Part shown: positions 1 through 17,500 of the stretch, in pieces
Layout: every line of letters starts with the position of its first letter
Numbering within the stretch: the stretch's first letter is position 1
Source: Leptospira alexanderi serovar Manhao 3 str. L 60
Lineage (GTDB): Bacteria > Spirochaetota > Leptospiria > Leptospirales > Leptospiraceae
Length of the DNA stretch: 17,500 nucleotides
Assembly (NCBI RefSeq): GCF_000243815.2
Contig: NZ_AHMT02000012.1
Span: 1-17,500, forward strand
Direction of reading: 5' to 3'
Program-made: the position numbers and the translations under genes
The notes under the pieces: model-generated
Told to the model about the DNA's origin: nothing
Database searches by the model: none
The model's input: the letters and a program-made list of their open reading frames with translations, nothing else

Positions 1-205
1 CATTTCGGGAATTGCCTGTGTTATTTCCAGTCGAGGAATTTTTCTCATACCCAAGATGATGCGTCATCTCTCCTTGCATTGCTCGTTCAACAAGTGATTT
101 GGTGAGTTGTTTTAAGAGGCCTTCGTTTCCGATCAGCTCTTCGGGGGTTTTACCTTTGATTAATTCATCGAGTAGTTCTTCTGCTCGATTCTTCGGTTTG
201 CTCAT
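1..205 (-). CDS. IS256/mutator-family transposase, N-terminal part (cut by window edge)
   Basis: The first 68 codons of a transposase are visible; the rest lies beyond base 1. The ATG (203-205) is followed by MSKPKNRAEELLDELIKG, then a stretch reading LVERAMQGEMTHHLGYEK and ending in NNTGNSRN. The pattern L-x-E-x-x-M-Q-G-E-M-x-H-H-L-G-Y followed by a G/N-rich NSRN motif is the N-terminal signature of the IS256 (mutator) group, DDE transposases that cut and paste or copy insertion sequences. The catalytic domain is not in view, so whether the copy is intact cannot be judged. The terminal inverted repeat expected upstream of such a gene is present at about 241-270, which supports a real IS end rather than a stray fragment. 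Confidence 0.85.
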   Translation of the reverse strand, partial: MSKPKNRAEELLDELIKGKTPEELIGNEGLLKQLTKSLVERAMQGEMTHHLGYEKNSSTGNNTGNSRN

Positions 206-270
206 ACTGCTTTATCCTTGTTACTTTTTCTTTTTTCACAAGTCATTTACACAATCGAGATGACACCCTC
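1..270 (-). mobile_element. IS256-family insertion sequence, one end
   Basis: This is the transposase start plus about 65 bp of leader, ending at a probable terminal inverted repeat. Read on the minus strand from 270 the end begins GAGGGTGTCATCTCGATTGT and continues into GTGTAAATGACT. The inner GTGTAAA is typical of IS256-family ends. The outer boundary (266-270) is estimated, because the partner end and the target duplication lie outside the window. The IS ends about 70 bp past the stop codon of the exported FecR-domain gene. Confidence 0.6.
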
Positions 271-296
271 TTCTTTGAATTTGAGATCCAAAGACA

Positions 297-327
<31 letters not shown>

Positions 328-339
328 ACTCACGTTATA

Positions 340-1047
340 TTATGATTTAGGAAAATTCTCCAGAAGCTCTTTGTTTTTCAACTTCTGATTTTTAAGCATC
401 TCATAGTTTTCGGTCTTAATCGTCTTGAAATTTTGGATGATTTTCATCTTTTCTTTCATAAACTCTTTGAGGGGCTCGACTAATAGCTCTTTACCATTCC
501 AAGTAGCCTGCTCACCTGTCTTAAGGTCCAAATCTCCTCCAGAAGAAGAATGAACGACAACTTCTCCTTCGTTTACAAAAACTCCGTCCGGAATATCGGA
601 ATCTTCGTTTTTAGGAACTTTGGTTTTTTCTTCACTGACCACAAATTGAGTTCCACGAACCCCAGCAGTATAAGATGCGGAGTTCACTTCCAATTCTTCC
701 TTTTTATTGGATTTTTGAACATTCGCAAATAGTTTACCGGAAATCAAAGTAACCTTTGACGTATTTTTGGAACTGTCGGAGATGAGTTCAGAGATCTCAA
801 TTTTTGTAAACGGCGCGAGTCGTATCACGGAATTTGCGCCCAATTGCAAATCCGCTTTTCCTTCTCCGGTTTCTACTTTCGCTGCTTTCGTAAGAATGAC
901 GTTTTTCTTAAGCGCTTCCGTTTTACCAGCTTGAAAATACTGGACCTTTCCGGTTACAAAAAGTACGACTGCAACTTCTTCATCTGCAAAAACAACTTGA
1001 GGCAGAAGTATAAGGAAAAAACCGAAGAGTAAAGCTTTGCGAATCAT
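340..1047 (-). CDS. Exported FecR-domain protein
   Basis: 235 aa. The N-terminus MIRKALLFGFFLILLPQVVFA is a clear Sec signal peptide, with likely cleavage after VFA (residue 21), so the protein is periplasmic or exported. Residues about 25-165 form a FecR-like beta domain: the GKVQ start, the LGANSVIRL / TKIEISE strands, a GKLFANV strand, and the diagnostic block YTAGVRGTQFVVSEE, followed by VNEGEVVV and GEQATW. The last 45 residues are Lys/Glu-rich and probably helical. It is the last of four co-directional genes after an ECF sigma factor and shares the GVRGT/EVRGT signature with the larger FecR protein of the same cluster. It lacks a transmembrane anchor and a cytoplasmic N-terminal segment, so it is not an anti-sigma factor itself; a periplasmic sensor or scaffold role is inference. 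The ATG at 1045-1047 has no strong Shine-Dalgarno sequence. Confidence 0.85.
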   Translation of the reverse strand: MIRKALLFGFFLILLPQVVFADEEVAVVLFVTGKVQYFQAGKTEALKKNVILTKAAKVETGEGKADLQLGANSVIRLAPFTKIEISELISDSSKNTSKVTLISGKLFANVQKSNKKEELEVNSASYTAGVRGTQFVVSEEKTKVPKNEDSDIPDGVFVNEGEVVVHSSSGGDLDLKTGEQATWNGKELLVEPLKEFMKEKMKIIQNFKTIKTENYEMLKNQKLKNKELLENFPKS

Positions 1048-1059
1048 ATCGAGAGAATT

Positions 1060-1092
<33 letters not shown>

Positions 1093-1118
1093 TCTCGATT
1101 CCAATAAGCCGAAAAAGT

Positions 1119-1670
<552 letters not shown>

Positions 1671-1689
1671 GCTAGGGTCCTCGAGACTA

Positions 1690-2823
<1,134 letters not shown>

Positions 2824-2960
2824 TTTTATTTACAGCGCACCCCAAAACCCCAGTTTACTTTGTCAGAAAGATCAAGCTGCAAGATCCTGTCCCCATCGAA
2901 CGCTCCTTATAGGAAGTGAGATATCTGAGTCTCTTTCGGGACAGGCTCTTATACTCTTAA

Positions 2961-3501
<541 letters not shown>

Positions 3502-3620
3502 GGAAACCCAATTTCAAGTAAATTCCTTGGTCGCTTCTGTCTTCTATTCTGAGTTAACAAAATGACTTTGATTTTTTTTCAGAATCGAGCTTTTTTTCGA
3601 AAGAAAATTAGATTATTTCA

Positions 3621-3648
3621 TTTGATTTAAATTTCAATCGCAATCAAA
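3621..3648. promoter_or_regulatory. Inverted repeat in the divergent sigma/orphan intergenic region
   Basis: Seven-base arms TTTGATT (3621-3627) and AATCAAA (3642-3648) are separated by 14 bp, centred between the divergent starts at 3482 (minus) and 3734 (plus). It may be an operator or a chance AT-rich palindrome. No convincing -35/-10 pair could be fixed beside it. Confidence 0.2.
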
Positions 3649-3733
3649 AGTCTTGGAACAGCGGTACAAATTGCCCTAAAAACCGAGAATTTACCTCTTT
3701 AAAGAAAACAATTCTTTCGATAGAATAGATAGG

Positions 3734-4159
<426 letters not shown>

Positions 4160-4516
4160 TTTTAAATTTCGCATAGACGTTAGCAAGAGGGCTTTGGAAA
4201 AGAAATCAATTGGTTCATTTCTCTCATCTAAATCAACACACTTTTTCTTTTCTTCGAAAGAATTCAAGTTATATTATATTTTTTTAATAGTCAATAAGTA
4301 TTGAAAAGATAAAAACTTTAAAAATCCGAATGCTGTTTTGAGAAAAAGATCGAACATGGAACAGATACAACCCGTGAGAACTTTCCGTGTTTCGTTTTAT
4401 GTACGGATCAGCAACGAACATGATTTTCTTTTAGATTTTGTGAAAAGTTTTAAGGAATAAAAGAAAAAAAGCAGAGAAAAAAATCTCCTCCGCCTTTTTA
4501 GCTTTTTAGAAAAATC
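4160..4516. other. 357-bp AT-rich convergent gap
   Basis: This gap separates the plus-strand orphan gene from the minus-strand lipoprotein gene. It holds a palindrome TCAATAAGTATTGA (4291-4304), one possible 34-codon plus-strand ORF (4356-4460, beginning MEQIQPVRTF, without a convincing ribosome-binding site) and a probable terminator at 4463-4499. No RNA gene was recognised. Confidence 0.5.
4463..4499 (-). terminator. Probable bidirectional intrinsic terminator
   Basis: An imperfect stem pairs AAAAAGCAGAG with CTCCTCCGCCTTTTT around an A/T loop. Read in either direction it gives a short GC core flanked by A and U tracts. It lies just beyond the stop of the lipoprotein gene and also faces the plus-strand orphan, so it may serve both. 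The stem has bulges, hence modest confidence. Confidence 0.45.
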
Positions 4517-6768
<2,252 letters not shown>

Positions 6769-6774
6769 CGAATT

Positions 6775-6790
6775 GAATTCGATCGAATTC
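6775..6790. promoter_or_regulatory. 16-bp perfect palindrome in the GH5 leader (repeated at 6907-6922)
   Basis: GAATTCGATCGAATTC is fully self-complementary and ends 16 nt before the GH5 start codon, just upstream of AAGGA. The same palindrome is in unit 2; in unit 3 one arm is broken (GAATTTGATCGAATTC). It could be an operator or an mRNA hairpin near the ribosome-binding site. No direct evidence separates these. Confidence 0.35.
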
Positions 6791-6813
6791 TCCTTTGTAT
6801 CTCTTTGTTTTGT

Positions 6814-6900
<87 letters not shown>

Positions 6901-6945
6901 CGAATTGAATTCGATCGAATTCTCCTTTGTATCTCTTTGTTTTGT

Positions 6946-7023
6946 TTATGAAGAAAACTTTATTCGCTTTCTTCTCTTTCTTCGCTTTGCGAAGTGCACG
7001 TTTTTAACGAACAATTCTTCCAT
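6946..7023 (-). other. 25-codon decoy/leader ORF copied from the GH5 start (unit 3)
   Basis: This is a second copy of the short ORF, with one amino-acid change visible in the duplicated part (NVHFA instead of NGHFA) and the same basic tail and TAA stop. The initiation context is GAGGAATATT-ATG. The start and stop are kept despite the divergence of unit 3, although such a short span gives little statistical weight. Confidence 0.35.
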
Positions 7024-7159
7024 AATATTCCTCGAATTGAATTTGATCGAATTCTCCTTTGTATCTCTTTGTTTTGTTTATGAAGAAAACTTTATTCGCT
7101 TTCTTCGCTTTGCGAAGTGCCAATCGCGACGCTCCGCTGCTCTTTGGCAATCTCGCTTC

Positions 7160-8049
<890 letters not shown>

Positions 8050-8159
8050 TCTACCTGAATCTCAAGTGGGCTGAAAAAAGAGAAGAATTTTCGGTTTGTT
8101 CAAAGAAACTCAATGGGAAAGATTTCTCAAAAGAGGAAACCTCCTGAGCGACTGCATCG

Positions 8160-8249
<90 letters not shown>

Positions 8250-8276
8250 GCCCCGACTACGGCTGTATTGCAAGTA

Positions 8277-8320
<44 letters not shown>

Positions 8321-8321
8321 A

Positions 8322-8371
<50 letters not shown>

Positions 8372-8453
8372 TTGTCTCATGAAAATGTCAAGAACAGACT
8401 GATTTTTTAGAGCCAATTTTCAAAAGCTCTGAACCAAAAATTCCCTTCATAAA

Positions 8454-8467
8454 GTGGGAGTTTCCAC
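8454..8467. repeat. Dispersed short palindrome, copy 1
   Basis: GTGGGAGTTTCCAC is nearly self-complementary. It belongs to a set of five related 14-mers in this window with the shared form GTRGGA-AC/GT-TCCYAC, all in non-coding DNA. Confidence 0.6.
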
Positions 8468-8536
8468 ATTTCAAGTGCCGAGGGTTTAGTCACTAGGGGG
8501 TTAGGACTTTACATAGTTGTCCCTAACATCTTAAAC

Positions 8537-8550
8537 GTAGGAACTCTCAC
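8537..8550. repeat. Dispersed short palindrome, copy 2
   Basis: GTAGGAACTCTCAC is an imperfect copy, 70 bp from copy 1. Confidence 0.5.
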
Positions 8551-8597
8551 ATTTAAGAACTGTAAAACCGGAATTTTATGAAAAAAAGAAAGCCGTT

Positions 8598-8611
8598 CTA
8601 GGAGTTCCTAG
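8598..8611. repeat. Dispersed short palindrome, copy 3
   Basis: CTAGGAGTTCCTAG has perfect 6-bp arms with a 2-bp centre. It lies about 65 bp beyond the MFS stop codon and could also act as a weak transcript end. Confidence 0.6.
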
Positions 8612-8676
8612 ATTTTTGTGAAACATAAAGAGCGTAGTGAAGTTCATCTGTTCCCAGTCTCCTAGCTGAGGCGAGT

Positions 8677-9888
<1,212 letters not shown>

Positions 9889-10067
9889 ATGGATCATTTT
9901 GCAAAATGTCGATTTTCTTGTAGATAGAAAAACGTGAAAAATGGATCGAATGTCTTGATTTTCGAAAATCCGCCGAAATCCTACCGACGACAAATCGGAA
10001 TCCGCGCGCTGCACCCGAATTGAATCGATAAGTTGCGAATTTGAGTTTCGGAGCCGATAATTTAGAA

Positions 10068-10293
10068 ATGGAAAATTTGAGTTTTAAACCAAATAGTAAA
10101 TTGATTTCCGCAACTTCTACCCTTTCTTCGGTCAAATCGGGTCAAAGGGTTTTCGTTCGCAGCGTTGCTTCCGCACTTCTCCTTGATGTTTTGACCGCTC
10201 GCGCAAACAAACTGTCCAATGTGAAAATCATCCGCCTTTATACCGAAGAAAAAACTCCTTATGCCAAGACATTGACTTTGAAACCAACTTTCG

Positions 10294-10304
<11 letters not shown>
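10068..10304 (+). pseudogene. N-terminal remnant of an acetyl-CoA hydrolase/CoA-transferase
   Basis: 78 codons from the ATG at 10068. The sequence NSKLISATSTLSSVKSGQRV, then VLTARANKLSNVKIIRLYTE and EKTPYA match the start of the acetyl-CoA hydrolase/4-hydroxybutyrate CoA-transferase family, where 'SG-x-R-V-F...LLDALTARA..L..V-x-I..LHTEG-x-x-P-Y-A' is usual. Intact members are around 430-500 aa. Here homology stops after TPYAK and the frame ends nine residues later (TLTLKPTFDEI). The conserved GAAATP-like segment is also shortened (SVASALLLDVL). The missing bulk and the internal loss mark it as a deletion relic. Its last codons overlap the start of the metallophosphoesterase gene. Confidence 0.7.
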
Positions 10305-11088
<784 letters not shown>

Positions 11089-11105
11089 GAATCCCTTCCT
11101 TCAAT

Positions 11106-11146
<41 letters not shown>

Positions 11147-11150
11147 CCGG

Positions 11151-12743
<1,593 letters not shown>

Positions 12744-12774
12744 TCTCCATTTTTTTATATCAAAACTTAGATTA

Positions 12775-12801
12775 TTCTAATTTTATAATAATAAATTAGA
12801 A
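12775..12801. terminator. AT-rich hairpin after the glutamate synthase-domain gene
   Basis: Perfect 9-bp arms TTCTAATTT and AAATTAGAA surround a 9-nt loop, 31 nt past the stop codon. There is no GC core and no U tract directly after it, so terminator function is weakly supported. Confidence 0.3.
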
Positions 12802-12924
12802 ACATATTCCGCTTTTTGCGTGTTAGGCTGCTTCTTTTCGAGGGCAAATCGTTGCTCACTCTTAGAAATATTGCGAAATTTCTCAACACAAAATCAATTC
12901 AAAATATGGTTAGTTTGTCAAAAG

Positions 12925-12964
12925 TGATTGAATCATTCAGAATTTATTTTTATTTGGCTAAGAT
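12925..12964 (+). promoter_or_regulatory. Candidate promoter with adjacent palindrome
   Basis: TTCAGA (12936-12941), a 17-nt spacer and TAAGAT (12959-12964) lie about 30 nt before the start of the orphan gene at 12995. Each hexamer matches the consensus at 4 of 6. The palindrome TGATTGAATCA (12925-12935) abuts the -35 hexamer, as an activator or repressor site would. This is a motif match only. Confidence 0.3.
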
Positions 12965-12994
12965 TTTTCAAAATTAATTTTTAAGGAAAATAAA

Positions 12995-13609
<615 letters not shown>

Positions 13610-13671
13610 ACGACGCTCGGATTCTTTTCCTTGCCACGTAAGTTTTTAGAAAAAAACCTGTGTGAAACTCA

Positions 13672-15062
<1,391 letters not shown>

Positions 15063-15218
15063 ACCCCGATTTCTTCCGACTCCACATTTTGTATCTATTC
15101 TCAAAAAAATCTTTCTCATCAACTTTTTTATATTTAACGTGAGCAGGGTCGTAAGAATCCATGATTCATTTTTCTGAAACAAGTTGGAATCTGGACTTTG
15201 TAAATCTATTCTTAAAAT

Positions 15219-15232
15219 GTGGGAACTACCAC
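15219..15232. repeat. Dispersed short palindrome, copy 4
   Basis: GTGGGAACTACCAC, inside the wider TGTGG...CCACA stem at 15218-15233. Confidence 0.6.
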
Positions 15233-15263
15233 AAATCACGATTTTACGAACAATTCTAAAATT

Positions 15264-15277
15264 GTAGGAACTCCTAC
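15264..15277. repeat. Dispersed short palindrome, copy 5
   Basis: GTAGGAACTCCTAC has perfect 6-bp arms and is the closest of the five to a full palindrome with the shared GGAACTCC core. Confidence 0.65.
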
Positions 15278-15316
15278 TTTTAGAGAATTCTTTCTCATTT
15301 TCTCCACGAACTCACG

Positions 15317-15349
15317 TTATTTACAGCGCGTCTCAAAACTCCAGTTAAT
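15317..15349. repeat. 33-bp dispersed repeat, second copy at 2826-2858
   Basis: The two copies agree at 27 of 33 positions and share TTATTTACAGCGC exactly, followed by CAAAAC and CCAGTT. The other copy ends directly against the start codon of the large FecR gene. Five of the six differences are transitions. Confidence 0.6.
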
Positions 15350-15371
15350 ATTACATGGAAAAATATCTACA

Positions 15372-15478
15372 ATTAGAGTTGTTGAAAAATTAATTCTCTA
15401 TCCGTTTCCGCCCTATTGAAATGGGCGTTTGAAGCGGTTTTGTTAATCTGAATCACGGAATTTTTCAACAACTCTAAT
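15372..15478. repeat. 107-bp element with perfect 20-bp terminal inverted repeats (MITE candidate)
   Basis: Left arm ATTAGAGTTGTTGAAAAATT (15372-15391) is the exact reverse complement of the right arm (15459-15478). The 67-bp interior has a nested stem CGCCC-9-GGGCG (15409-15427) and no ORF. Perfect long ends around a short non-coding core are the mark of a miniature inverted-repeat element moved in trans by an IS transposase. It ends 5 bp before the SDR stop codon, so as RNA it would also form a large hairpin that could terminate or protect the mtnD-mtnB-SDR transcript. Confidence 0.75.
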
Positions 15479-15483
15479 GAATC

Positions 15484-16188
<705 letters not shown>

Positions 16189-16197
16189 TTCTCTCTA

Positions 16198-17470
<1,273 letters not shown>

Positions 17471-17500
17471 AAAATTCTCCGCGGTTTGTTATTTATTGAC

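Larger units (their letters stand above)
15063..15483. other. 421-bp gap with dispersed repeats and an inverted-repeat element
   Basis: No gene is seen. Apart from the terminator it holds two GTGGGAAC-type palindromes (15219-15232, 15264-15277), a 33-bp stretch (15317-15349) similar to the one just upstream of the FecR start at 2826-2858, a 14-bp word CGAACTCACGTTAT shared with 325-338, and the 107-bp inverted-repeat element at 15372-15478. Confidence 0.6.

Noticed and set aside
9889..10014. N-terminal extension of the MFS transporter from a GTG
   Set aside because: The 42 extra residues are basic and precede a normal MFS N-terminus; no ribosome-binding site is seen.

Overview
The window looks like chromosomal DNA of a spirochaete of the genus Leptospira, probably the pathogenic clade. 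The reasons are a lipoprotein with a spirochaete-type lipobox that resembles a small Leptospira lipoprotein family, dispersed short palindromes of the form GTGGGAACTCCCAC in the intergenic gaps, AT-rich spacers, and protein sequences that read as Leptospira-like. The genus is inferred by recognition only; no search was run.

Left part (1-3560). The window opens in the 5' end of an IS256/mutator-type transposase on the minus strand, whose terminal inverted repeat ends near 270. Next comes a minus-strand signalling cluster, transcribed from right to left: an ECF sigma factor, a single-pass FecR-domain protein (probable anti-sigma or cell-surface regulator), a two-TM HAMP-domain protein with its own candidate promoter, and an exported FecR-domain protein.

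Middle (3734-8676). An orphan plus-strand gene faces a minus-strand lipid-related cluster: a patatin-like phospholipase, a GH5 enzyme very similar in motifs to the fungal steryl-glucoside/glucosylceramide hydrolases (GH5_12), and a small lipoprotein coupled to the GH5 gene by an ATGA overlap. The patatin gene is frameshifted in an A9 tract: its conserved C-terminus is still present one frame over and ends at 7160. Between patatin and GH5 is a tandem array of three 132-bp units, each carrying a copy of the GH5 ribosome-binding site, start codon and first 12 codons, so two short decoy ORFs sit upstream of the real start. A 627-bp gap of hairpins follows.

Right part (8677-15062). A minus-strand MFS transporter diverges from a plus-strand run: a truncated N-terminal remnant of an acetyl-CoA hydrolase/CoA-transferase, an LpxH-superfamily metallophosphoesterase overlapping it, an FMN/Fe-S glutamate-synthase-domain protein, an unrecognised beta-rich protein with a hydrophobic C-terminal helix, a Yip1-like membrane protein, and a small coiled-coil protein whose last codons form a perfect 13-bp terminator stem.

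Right end (15063-17500). A 107-bp element bounded by perfect 20-bp inverted repeats (possible MITE) lies just downstream of a minus-strand operon mtnD-mtnB-SDR. The first two are methionine-salvage enzymes. The SDR has Arg where the catalytic Lys is expected.
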